Assembly: GCF_002893765.1 (NCBI RefSeq)
Contig: NZ_CP025938.1
Location: 806,001-870,000 of the forward strand
Direction: 5' to 3'
Source: Tamlana carrageenivorans
Lineage (GTDB): Bacteria; Bacteroidota; Bacteroidia; Flavobacteriales; Flavobacteriaceae
Length of the DNA: 64,000 nucleotides
Shown here: positions 52,498 to 60,021 of the stretch, in pieces
Position numbering within the stretch: position 1 is the first letter of the stretch
Layout: every line of letters starts with the position of its first letter
Translations under genes and position numbers: made by a program
Notes under the pieces: model-generated
What the model was told of the DNA's origin: nothing
What the model saw: only the letters and a program-made list of their open reading frames with translations
Database searches by the model: none

Positions 52498-53235
52498 ATG
52501 AAATACCTTCATAATATTGGAACTTATTTTTTGATGATTGCCGAAATGTTTCGCAAACCAACGAAGTGGAGCGTTATGAAGAAGCTGATATTAAAAGATA
52601 TAGACGACTTGATTATCGGATCTTTAGGAATCGTAGCTTTTATATCCTTTTTTGTTGGCGGGGTAGTTACTATACAAACGGCATTGAATATTGACAATCC
52701 GTTAATCCCGAAATACCTGGTTGGATTTGCAACCAGACAATCCATTTTACTAGAATTTGCCCCCACCTTCGTATCGATAGTTATGGCTGGTAAAGTAGGT
52801 TCGTTTATCACTTCTAGTATTGGTACTATGCGAGTTACAGAGCAAATTGATGCTTTAGAAGTCATGGGGATTAACTCGATTAACTACCTTGTTTTTCCGA
52901 AGTTTATTTCCCTGATGCTATATCCGTTTTTAATTTGTATTGGTATGTTTCTGGGCATTGTTGGCGGCTTAGTGGCCTGCATGTATGGCGGATTTAGCGC
53001 GCCCGAAGATTATATCACTGGCGTACAGTTAGATTTCAATCCGTTTCACATTACCTATGCTTTTATAAAAACTTGTGTTTTCGCATTTCTATTAGCAACA
53101 ATTCCTTCATACCACGGTTATTACATGAAAGGCGGTGCTTTAGAAGTAGGAAAAGCGAGCACAACATCTTTTGTTTGGACCAGTGTTTTCATCATCCTTC
53201 TAAACTATTTACTAACCCAAATGTTATTAAGCTAA
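52498..53235 (+). CDS. mlaE: ABC-transporter permease of the MlaE family
   Basis: A 245-residue inner-membrane protein with about five hydrophobic helices. Family marks: VGGVVTIQTALNIDNPLIPK, LLEFAPTFVSIVMAGKVGSFITSSIGTMRVTEQIDALEVMGINSINYLVFPK-type core near 80-135 (EQIDALEVMG is diagnostic), and PSYHGYYMKGGALEVGKASTTSFVWTS near the end. MlaE with MlaF moves phospholipids between inner and outer membrane. The ATPase gene overlaps its stop codon. No MCE-domain (MlaD) gene lies in the window. Confidence 0.94.
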   Translation: MKYLHNIGTYFLMIAEMFRKPTKWSVMKKLILKDIDDLIIGSLGIVAFISFFVGGVVTIQTALNIDNPLIPKYLVGFATRQSILLEFAPTFVSIVMAGKVGSFITSSIGTMRVTEQIDALEVMGINSINYLVFPKFISLMLYPFLICIGMFLGIVGGLVACMYGGFSAPEDYITGVQLDFNPFHITYAFIKTCVFAFLLATIPSYHGYYMKGGALEVGKASTTSFVWTSVFIILLNYLLTQMLLS

Positions 53236-54002
53236 TGATTGAAGTTAAAGACTTACGTAAATCGTTTGGAAACGCAGAGATCTTAAAAGGTATTACCACT
53301 ACTTTTGAGAAGGGTAAAACCAGCCTCATTATTGGGCAAAGTGGCGCAGGAAAAACCGTTTTCTTAAAATGTTTATTAGGTATTTTTAATTACGAAGGCG
53401 GCTCTATTGCCTATGACGGTAAAATTTTAGCCAAATTAAGTGAGGATGAAAAAAGAAACATTCGTGCTGAAATAGGTATGGTGTTTCAAGGTAGTGCCTT
53501 ATTTGATTCGATGACCATTGCCGAAAACGTGATGTTCCCTTTACGCATGTTTACCAAGCAAAGCAAGAGTGAAATGGAAGATCGTGTAGATTTCGTTTTA
53601 AATCGTGTAAATCTTGAAAATGCCCATAATAAAATGCCTAGCGAAGCCTCTGGAGGGATGCAAAAACGGGTTGCCATTGCACGCGCTATTGTAAACAAAC
53701 CAAAATACCTTTTTTGTGATGAACCTAATTCGGGCTTAGACCCCAAAACAGCTATTGTTATTGATAATCTTATCCAAGAAATAACCGACGAATATCAAAT
53801 TACTACCGTTATTAATTCACACGACATGAACTCGGTGATGGAAATAGGTGAAAAAATCGTTTTTCTAAAAAATGGATTAAAAGCTTGGGAAGGTTCTAAC
53901 GAAACTATTTTTAGAACAGATAACGAAGTGGTTACCGATTTTGTTTACTCTTCCAACCTCTTTAAAAAAGTACGTAAGATGTACTTGGAGGATCATGAGT
54001 AA
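53235..54002 (+). CDS. mlaF: ABC-transporter ATPase of the MlaF type
   Basis: A 255-residue ABC ATPase. I use the ATG at 53235 (MIEVKDLRKSFGNAEILKGI), which overlaps the mlaE stop (TAATG). The open frame extends further back inside mlaE, but that part does not look like an ABC protein. Walker A is GQSGAGKT at 34-41, Q-loop MVFQGSALFDSMT, signature SGGMQKR near 145, Walker B YLFCDEPNSGLD near 165, H-loop INSHD. Powers the MlaE permease. An IS256-variant element is inserted 28 bp after the stop. Confidence 0.94.
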   Translation: MIEVKDLRKSFGNAEILKGITTTFEKGKTSLIIGQSGAGKTVFLKCLLGIFNYEGGSIAYDGKILAKLSEDEKRNIRAEIGMVFQGSALFDSMTIAENVMFPLRMFTKQSKSEMEDRVDFVLNRVNLENAHNKMPSEASGGMQKRVAIARAIVNKPKYLFCDEPNSGLDPKTAIVIDNLIQEITDEYQITTVINSHDMNSVMEIGEKIVFLKNGLKAWEGSNETIFRTDNEVVTDFVYSSNLFKKVRKMYLEDHE

Positions 54003-54030
54003 AGCGGAAGCTTAACCTAAACACAAAATA

Positions 54031-54039
54031 CTTCTCTTA
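54031..54039 (+). repeat. Target-site duplication, left copy, of the IS256-variant element
   Basis: CTTCTCTTA at 54031-54039 recurs exactly at 55080-55088. Nine bp (8-9 is usual for the IS256 family). Confidence 0.8.
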
Positions 54040-55079
54040 GGCCTAATAGACAAAATGGTTGGTCTTTTAACACCTATTCTTGTACGTCTATTTTTGCTTT
54101 TAAAAACTCATTAATAAATTTGATTTTTCTTTGTTTGGTTAATCCGTTATGATTTCTGAGTTTGTTTTTTAAATCAGAAAAATGCCCATCAATCATATTG
54201 GTTGTATTAGGAATATTTAAATCGTAATTATCATACCATGTAAATAACCATGTCATATTCGTATTAAGACTTCTATACGCACTCCTAAGTCGTTTATGGG
54301 TAAAATGACTCTTGCCTGTTTCATTATTAATAGTTCGCTCATTTAAAAAGCTTTCCCACTTAATAAACCACATATTTAATCCTCCTTCGAAAGATTCTTT
54401 ATCTGTATTTTTGAGCATAGCTACATGCGTTTTTAATTCAATTGAAGCAAGCATTTTCGGGTTCTTAGTTATATATCTTCTTATTGCAGCAACTTGATGA
54501 AATTGACAGAGCTGGACAGGTATTCCTTTAAACGTACCAACCAAGCCTTTTCTACCATCACATACAATAGCAACAATCTCAAAACCTTTAGATTTTAGCT
54601 CATTAATCCCCTTTATATACAAAGCGTTAGTTTCTGATTTGACGTAATACCAAAGAAGATTCTCCTTGCTGTAAGCATCCTTAAAGAGCATTAATCCAAA
54701 GCTTCTCCCCCAATATGTTGTATCCATTAAGACAATAACTTTCTTAGGTGTTATCTCTACGTCCTTTACTTGATGAAGATCTAGTTTACGTTGTATAGTT
54801 CGCTTTGAACATCCATATTTCTGAGAAAGCTGTAAATAGGTCTGCTTTCCTCTGGTATATTCATCCCAAAGAGAGTCTACTTGAATTTCTTTTCCTCCAG
54901 TAAAAACACTTTTACAATTCAAACATTTATAACGCTGTTTTTCTAATCTAACACCATATTTATGGGTTAGTAAGCTATTACAAAATTTACATTTTTTTTA
55001 TTCAAAGCCTTTGATTTGCTTCAAAGCTAATAAACATAAGCTCTTCGAAAGGATTTACCAACCATTTTGTCCATTACAT
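54040..55079 (-). mobile_element. IS256-variant (zinc-binding type) insertion sequence, about 1.04 kb
   Basis: Flanked by perfect 9-bp direct repeats. The inverted ends share a perfect 15-bp core, GACAAAATGGTTGGT (54049-54063 and, inverted, 55057-55071), extended outwards by TAAT plus one mismatched base; the outermost few bases differ. One transposase gene on the minus strand fills the element. The insertion separates the mlaEF operon from a hairpin (55091-55114) that may have been its terminator. The short element length is consistent with this IS subgroup. Confidence 0.85.
54074..54997 (-). CDS. IS256-family transposase, variant zinc-binding type (N-terminal start unclear)
   Basis: The first usable start in frame is a TTG at 54922 (282 residues). 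The frame is open upstream to 54997, and this extra stretch encodes an obvious zinc ribbon (KCKFCNSLLTHKYGVRLEKQ then YKCLNCKSVF, a C-x2-C...C-x2-C pair), so the true protein is about 307 residues. No start codon precedes it in this frame: an in-frame TAA abuts an A8 run (54992-54999). One added A would join it to a TTG codon at 55003-55005. Helix-turn-helix region: YLQLSQKYGCSKRTIQRKL. Catalytic Asp residues: VLMDTTYWG and AIVCDGRKG. The third position reads TTNMIDGHFSDLKNKL. Confidence 0.8.
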   Translation of the reverse strand, partial: KKCKFCNSLLTHKYGVRLEKQRYKCLNCKSVFTGGKEIQVDSLWDEYTRGKQTYLQLSQKYGCSKRTIQRKLDLHQVKDVEITPKKVIVLMDTTYWGRSFGLMLFKDAYSKENLLWYYVKSETNALYIKGINELKSKGFEIVAIVCDGRKGLVGTFKGIPVQLCQFHQVAAIRRYITKNPKMLASIELKTHVAMLKNTDKESFEGGLNMWFIKWESFLNERTINNETGKSHFTHKRLRSAYRSLNTNMTWLFTWYDNYDLNIPNTTNMIDGHFSDLKNKLRNHNGLTKQRKIKFINEFLKAKIDVQE

Positions 55080-55088
55080 CTTCTCTTA
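55080..55088 (+). repeat. Target-site duplication, right copy, of the IS256-variant element
   Basis: An exact copy of CTTCTCTTA at 54031-54039. Confidence 0.8.
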
Positions 55089-55299
55089 AAATAAAGCTTT
55101 AATTCGTGCTTTATCTACTTAAAATCAAAAAAGCTTTTTGGAATTTTAATATTTGCCTCTAAGCCATAATACTATAACACGCTTTAGCCTAGCTATTTTA
55201 TTATTTCTTAGAGACTCTGTATCCTCGAACCCCCATTCTCATGGCATTCATTTCGAATATGCATTACCTTTCAAATAAGTTTGAAACAACGATGACGCC
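55089..55299. other. Intergenic region between the IS256-variant element and the DUF389 gene
   Basis: Together with the IS right end, this makes a stretch of about 300 bp without a gene. It holds two small hairpins: ATAAAGC/GCTTTAT (55091-55114), possibly the displaced terminator of mlaEF, and TTTCAAA-TAAG-TTTGAAA (55269-55286), 14 bp beyond the DUF389 stop. Neither has a good T run. I see no coding sequence or RNA gene here. Confidence 0.4.
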
Positions 55300-56802
55300 T
55301 TAATTAATTCTACGTACCACTAAAGTATCTAGATCTAGTTTAAGTTTTAGCCACTTTTCAAGTTTGTCCTTATCCTTTTGGCGTAGTTCGTCCTTATACT
55401 CTTTTTTCCACTTTACAGAGAAAACTGGTGTGGTATCTTTTTTAGTGAAATTGGTATTAATCACATTACCATAAGAGAACTGTTCTATGTTTTCGTAGTT
55501 GATTTTCAACTCTTCTGTTAACCCATCAAAGGCCATATAACTGCTTTCTAATTGCGAAAAGCCTCTTAACTTATCTTCTAAATATCTAATTTTTTGATTT
55601 TGAGTTAACAGATCCAACGAGTCACGTGTTCTAAGCTCTTCCATATACTTAAAATTATCTAAGTTTTTAGAGCGATTCTGATTGATATTTAAAGTTGTAG
55701 TAGACAAAGCGCGGTAATCTTTTAAACGATTACGAAGCAAGGTAATGGTTGTTTCAGAAATTTCATCTAAACCAAAAGTATTCAGTTCTATGACCGAAGT
55801 TTTATCATCAAAATAAGTGTATGTCGCATTGTTTTTTATGTATTCCCCATGAGGCAAATCGGTTAACTCTTTACGGATAAAAGTACTAGCATCGCGGTTA
55901 AAATTACTTTCATTCAACACATTAATAAAAGTCCATACCGCCGGAATCATAACCACAATAGCCAACAACATGGCCGCTCTAGAAATGAACTGACGACGCT
56001 TAGAATTGGCGTATTTAAGCATGGGGAACCTCAGTAATTTCAATACTAAAAAGGTCGCTAAGGCAATAAAAATCGTGTTGATGGTAAACAAATACATGGC
56101 GCCACCGAAGTACACAAAGTTTCCTTTAGCCAAACCATAACCTGCCGTACAGAGCGGTGGCATTAAGGCTGTTGCGATAGCCACACCAAAAATAACCGAG
56201 GCGATGGTTCCTTTTTTGGTACGTGCAATAATTAAGGCCAAGCCACCAAAAAAGGCAATTAAAACGTCGCGAATATCTGGTCGTACACGACCTAAAAGCT
56301 CTGAAGTATCTTCACTTAAAGGGAATAACCAGAAAAATAGAAAAGCCGTTAGTAAACTTAGAACGATCATCGTCGCTAAATTTATTAACGACTTTTTAAG
56401 CGTATCAATATCGTTTATAGCAATAGACAGGCCTATACCTAAAATAGGCCCCATGAGCGGAGAAATTAACATGGCTCCAATAACCACGGCGGTTGAATTG
56501 GCGTTTAATCCAATGGAAGCCACAAAAATGGAACAGACTAAAATCCAAGCCGTGGCACCTTTAAACGGAATATCGGCAACAATGGCTTTGGTAGTCGCTT
56601 CCCGATCGGTATCTTCACGAAAATCTAACAATTCGCGCAAAAACACTTTGATACTCGCTAGAAGACCTTGCGCATCCTTTTTTACAGCATCTTTAGACTG
56701 CTCAACACTTTTGGCTTTCTCTGCCTCAGCGGCTTCATCAACCTTGTTCACCTTAGCTTCAGCTTCTTCTTCCGAAAAACTAAATTTATTTTCTTCGCTC
56801 AT
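55300..56802 (-). CDS. DUF389-family membrane protein
   Basis: A 500-residue protein. A charged Glu/Lys/Ala-rich N-terminus (about 1-50) precedes the DUF389 membrane core at about 75-320. Diagnostic segments are VASIGLNANSTAVVIGAMLISPLMGPILGIGLSI near 95-128 and IASVIFGVAIATALMPPLCTAGYGLA near 200-225. The C-terminal 180 residues (about 320-500) are soluble with coiled-coil character (TLLRNRLKDYRALSTTTLN, QKIRYLEDKLRGFSQLES). Function of the family is unknown; a transport role is often suggested. It starts 6 bp after the manC stop, so it is the third gene of a sprT-manC-DUF389 operon. Confidence 0.9.
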   Translation of the reverse strand: MSEENKFSFSEEEAEAKVNKVDEAAEAEKAKSVEQSKDAVKKDAQGLLASIKVFLRELLDFREDTDREATTKAIVADIPFKGATAWILVCSIFVASIGLNANSTAVVIGAMLISPLMGPILGIGLSIAINDIDTLKKSLINLATMIVLSLLTAFLFFWLFPLSEDTSELLGRVRPDIRDVLIAFFGGLALIIARTKKGTIASVIFGVAIATALMPPLCTAGYGLAKGNFVYFGGAMYLFTINTIFIALATFLVLKLLRFPMLKYANSKRRQFISRAAMLLAIVVMIPAVWTFINVLNESNFNRDASTFIRKELTDLPHGEYIKNNATYTYFDDKTSVIELNTFGLDEISETTITLLRNRLKDYRALSTTTLNINQNRSKNLDNFKYMEELRTRDSLDLLTQNQKIRYLEDKLRGFSQLESSYMAFDGLTEELKINYENIEQFSYGNVINTNFTKKDTTPVFSVKWKKEYKDELRQKDKDKLEKWLKLKLDLDTLVVRRIN

Positions 56803-56808
56803 ATGTTA

Positions 56809-57888
56809 TTAACCGTATTGTTCTCCAAATTTATCTCTTACATTTTGGAGTACTTTTTTAATATCCTGTTCTTTAGACTTAGGAAAGATAAGCAAAACTT
56901 CTTCTTTATCTACAATAATATAATCCTGCAAACCGTCTATAACCACAATTTTATCTTTTTTGGTGCGAATCATGTTTCCAGATGCATCTTCAGGTAATAC
57001 TCTAGCGTTTACAACAGCATTACCATTTTCAGTTTTATCAAGTTTATCATATAAACTACCCCAGGTTCCTAAATCGTTCCAATCAAATTCTGCTGCAATT
57101 ACGTACACATTTTTAGACTTTTCCATAATGGCATAATCTACCGATATGTTTTCCGCCTTCGGATAGTTTTCTTTTATAAAATCGGCTTCTGCATTAGTAT
57201 TGTAAGCACTAATTCCAGATTTAAAAAGCTCGAACAATTCTGGTTGATTTTTCTGAAAGGTGTTTATTACCGTTTTTACGCTCCACATAAAAATACCCGC
57301 ATTCCAAAGAAAATTACCTTGAGATATAAAGGCTTTAGCGGTTTCATAATCTGGTTTTTCTCTAAATTGATTTACGGGTTTTATCGCTTCCGCGGAAGTC
57401 TTATCGTATTCAATATAACCATAACCTGTGTTTGGAAATGTAGGTTGAATACCCAATGTCATAAGCGCATCATTTTCCGAACAAAATTCAAAGGCCTGTT
57501 CTACATTTTTAGAGAAGGTATCTTCATCTTCAATCCAATGATCACTTGGTGCTACAATCATTACTGCATCGGGATTTTCTTTCTGAATTTTTAATGAAGC
57601 ATATAAAATACAAGGCGCTGTATTTCGCATGGCAGGCTCTAAAACTACCTGGCGCTGGGTTACTTCGGGAAGCTGCTCTAAAACCAAGTCGTTATAACGC
57701 GCGTTGGTTAAAATAAATATATTCTCTTGGGGTATCAGTTTTGCTAAACGATGGAAGGTCTTCTGAATAAGCGTATCGCCGGTTCCTAGCATGTCGTGAA
57801 ATTGCTTAGGAAATTCTTCTGTACTTACAGGCCAAAATCGTGATCCAACACCACCTGCCATTAATATTGCGTAATAATTCTTCTTCAT
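56809..57888 (-). CDS. manC: Mannose-1-phosphate guanylyltransferase
   Basis: A 359-residue nucleotidyltransferase making GDP-mannose from mannose-1-phosphate and GTP. The pyrophosphorylase motif is AGGVGSRFWPVS at 11-22, followed by KQFHDMLG. Also seen: VVLEPAMRNTAPCILYA near 80-96, IVAPSDHWI near 112, GYGYIEYDK near 160 and FREKPDYETA near 178. The substrate-site segment NAGIFMWS is near 203, and DYAIMEKSKNVYVI near 250. It lacks the C-terminal isomerase domain of bifunctional enzymes. GDP-mannose feeds glycan and protein glycosylation. Lies 29 bp after the SprT-like gene. Confidence 0.95.
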   Translation of the reverse strand: MKKNYYAILMAGGVGSRFWPVSTEEFPKQFHDMLGTGDTLIQKTFHRLAKLIPQENIFILTNARYNDLVLEQLPEVTQRQVVLEPAMRNTAPCILYASLKIQKENPDAVMIVAPSDHWIEDEDTFSKNVEQAFEFCSENDALMTLGIQPTFPNTGYGYIEYDKTSAEAIKPVNQFREKPDYETAKAFISQGNFLWNAGIFMWSVKTVINTFQKNQPELFELFKSGISAYNTNAEADFIKENYPKAENISVDYAIMEKSKNVYVIAAEFDWNDLGTWGSLYDKLDKTENGNAVVNARVLPEDASGNMIRTKKDKIVVIDGLQDYIIVDKEEVLLIFPKSKEQDIKKVLQNVRDKFGEQYG

Positions 57889-57917
57889 CTTATTATTTTT
57901 TTAATATTTAAATATTT

Positions 57918-58514
57918 TCAATTTAAAAGTTCTACTTCGGCATTCGGACTAAACAAATACACTTTACCGGTTTTAACTTCAACACATTCAAAACGCTTAA
58001 CCCGTTTTTTCATCATTTGGAAAATTTTACCATTATAAATTTTAAAATGACGACCCATTGGCACTTCAAAAATATAAGTTTTATCATTAGGGGCATCAAA
58101 TTGTTTCAGGGCTAATGATAAATGGGCATCGGTATCGCTGCTCGCCTTCGGGTTTTTAAAATGTCTCGCCAATAAAGGGAGTAAGTCCAAAGGAAAAACT
58201 TCTGGATTTAAAAAGGGCAACATTAAACGCTGAAAGGTATACTTCCATTCTTTACCGTGAGGTTTAATAAACTTACCATAGGTTTTAAAAGCCTCTAAAT
58301 GCGCGATTTCATGAACTAAAGTAATTAAAAATCGGTAGCAATTCAAATTCGAGTTTACTGTAATTTGATGTCTACCGTTTGGCAAACGCTTATAATCGCC
58401 ATGACGGGTTTTACGTTCATTTTTTATTTTTATCGTTAAATGTTCATGCTCTAAAAGCTGTAAAATTAGAGGTACCGCTTTTTTGGGAATGTAATTTTGA
58501 AGTGTGTCCTGCAT
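57918..58514 (-). CDS. SprT-like zinc metalloprotease-fold protein
   Basis: A 198-residue protein with the HExxH motif at 68-72 (LVHEIAHLEAF), preceded by RLPNGRHQITVNSNLN, and then KPHGKEWKYTFQRLM near 85-100, which supplies the third metal ligand region. The C-terminal part (FKIYNGKIFQMMKKRVKRFECVEVKTGKVYLFSPNAEVELL) resembles the small SprT zinc-ribbon-like domain, but the Cys pairs are missing. Bacterial SprT role is unclear; the eukaryotic relative Spartan digests DNA-protein crosslinks. First gene of the sprT-manC-DUF389 operon, with a promoter element almost touching its start. Confidence 0.85.
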   Translation of the reverse strand: MQDTLQNYIPKKAVPLILQLLEHEHLTIKIKNERKTRHGDYKRLPNGRHQITVNSNLNCYRFLITLVHEIAHLEAFKTYGKFIKPHGKEWKYTFQRLMLPFLNPEVFPLDLLPLLARHFKNPKASSDTDAHLSLALKQFDAPNDKTYIFEVPMGRHFKIYNGKIFQMMKKRVKRFECVEVKTGKVYLFSPNAEVELLN

Positions 58515-58519
58515 TAAAA

Positions 58520-58527
58520 CAAAAATA
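58520..58527 (-). promoter_or_regulatory. -7 element (TATTTTTG) of the sprT-manC operon
   Basis: On the minus strand TATTTTTG matches TAnnTTTG exactly and ends only 5 nt before the ATG, implying a leaderless or nearly leaderless transcript if this is the promoter. Confidence 0.45.
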
Positions 58528-58687
58528 GTAGATTTAAATTTAAATGTTGAATCGAGGAAAAGTTTAATTGTGTATTATGTTATGAGTAAAAGTTTCAAAG
58601 TGCATCAATAGGTAGCTCTATGATTTAGTTATGCATGTATCGCAAAGCATATAGCATTGAAACTACAACATAAAGCCCACTTCCATC

Positions 58688-59335
58688 CTACTCAATAAGC
58701 GCCAATAAGTCACTCATTTTAGAAAAAGTTTTAGTTGCTAAAGGCATCAATTCATTATCGGGATCGTGCGCGGTGTAACCAAAAACATCAAAACCACCAG
58801 CTTTGGCTGCTTTTACACCAGAAAGACTATCTTCAATAACTAAACATGCTTCGGGATTGAAGCCCATGGTTTTTGCTGCCCATAAAAACACGGCAGGATC
58901 GGGTTTCCATTTTTTCAGGGCATAGCAACTAAAAATACGGCCTTCAAAAAATGGCAATAAACCAGCGAGACCTAAATTAAGTCTGATTTTAGACTCAGGA
59001 CCACTGGAAGCCACACAAAACGGTAAATGTAATCGTCCTATAACATCCTTTACGCCTTCAACCGGTTCCATTTTTTTCTGAAAAGCCTCAAAACTACGAT
59101 TTCGGTATTCATCCTCTAAACTATCGGGAAGTTGCTTTTGGGTTAAGTCACTTATCATTTGCTTACAGGCCGTAAAAAAACTGCCTTTAAAATGCTTCAT
59201 ACCGTATTCCAAATCGATATTAGCACCATACTCATTAGCGATATCAACCAAAACCTGAATACTTGTAGGTTCACTATCAACCAATACGCCGTCGCAGTCG
59301 AAAATGATACATTTATATTTTTTATTCATAGCCAT
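58688..59335 (-). CDS. HAD-superfamily phosphatase (beta-phosphoglucomutase-like)
   Basis: A 215-residue HAD hydrolase. The nucleophile motif is IFDCDGVLVDSE near 10-21, motif 2 is FCVASSGPESKIRL near 101-115, motif 3 Lys in KKWKPDPAVFLWAAKTMG, and motif 4 is CLVIEDSLSGVKAAKAGG. The class IA cap lies between motifs 1 and 2. Likely acts on a sugar phosphate or similar small phosphoester. I use the ATG at 59335, 2 bp after the stop of the upstream SDR gene; a TTG at 59341 and an ATG at 59329 are alternatives. Third gene of an operon with M28 peptidase and SDR. Confidence 0.92.
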   Translation of the reverse strand: MAMNKKYKCIIFDCDGVLVDSEPTSIQVLVDIANEYGANIDLEYGMKHFKGSFFTACKQMISDLTQKQLPDSLEDEYRNRSFEAFQKKMEPVEGVKDVIGRLHLPFCVASSGPESKIRLNLGLAGLLPFFEGRIFSCYALKKWKPDPAVFLWAAKTMGFNPEACLVIEDSLSGVKAAKAGGFDVFGYTAHDPDNELMPLATKTFSKMSDLLALIE

Positions 59336-59337
59336 TA

Positions 59338-60021
59338 TCAAGGGGTTGAATTAGATACCTGAAGCATTTTTCCGTTATAATATTTATTTCCATTGAGAGC
59401 AAAGTCGAAGATGTACTCGGCCATTTCTAAAGCTGTAATGGGCGCTTGATATCCTGGAAAAGCTTCTTCAAGCATTTCGGTTTGAACGGCACCTAAAGCT
59501 AAAACATTAAAGGAAATCCCAGATTCTTTGTATTCTTCGGCTAGTAATTCGGTTAAAGTAATGACCGCCGCTTTACTAGAACTGTAGGCTGCTAATCCTG
59601 GGAATTTCATACTTCCTTGAACGCCACCCATAGAACTGATGGTTACTACATGACTTGGCTTCACCATAAACGGTAATACCACACGGGTTAATTCGGCAAC
59701 GCCAAAAACATTGGTTCTATAGATGTTTTCAAAATCTTGCATGGAAATTTCTGAAAACGGCTTATTAAGCAAGGCGCCTGCGTTATTGATTAACACATCC
59801 ACCTGTTTCCAGTTTTTAGTTATAAAATCTTCAACTTTTTTATAGTTTTTTTCATCGGCTAAATCGAAGGAAAAGCTAGTAACTTCTTTAAGATTTAGAT
59901 TTTGAATGGGTTGTTCATTCCGCGAAAGCGCCAATACTTGATGGCCTTGCTTGGCGAATAATTGCACCAATTCGAATCCGATGCCACGACTTGTTCCTGT
60001 AATAATAATATTTTTACTCAT
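59338..60021 (-). CDS. Short-chain dehydrogenase/reductase
   Basis: A 227-residue SDR. TGTSRGIGFELV at 8-19 binds the cofactor; LINNAGALLNKPF near 80 is the NNAG motif; catalytic Ser in VTISSMGG, Tyr in AAYSSSKAAVITLTELLAEE near 147. The loop after it (FNVLALGAVQTEML) is as in ketoreductases. Cytoplasmic; substrate unknown. Its start overlaps the end of the M28 peptidase gene by 8 bp, and the HAD gene starts 2 bp after its stop. Confidence 0.92.
   Translation of the reverse strand: MSKNIIITGTSRGIGFELVQLFAKQGHQVLALSRNEQPIQNLNLKEVTSFSFDLADEKNYKKVEDFITKNWKQVDVLINNAGALLNKPFSEISMQDFENIYRTNVFGVAELTRVVLPFMVKPSHVVTISSMGGVQGSMKFPGLAAYSSSKAAVITLTELLAEEYKESGISFNVLALGAVQTEMLEEAFPGYQAPITALEMAEYIFDFALNGNKYYNGKMLQVSNSTP

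Noticed and set aside
56204..56812. Plus-strand open frame of about 200 codons opposite DUF389
   Set aside because: Antisense to a well supported gene; its composition reflects the reverse complement of membrane helices and charged N-terminus.
58591..58664. Imperfect hairpin AGTTTCAA/TTGAAACT in the gap between the HAD and SprT-like genes
   Set aside because: Only 8 bp with a loop of nearly 60 nt and no T run; likely chance in AT-rich DNA.
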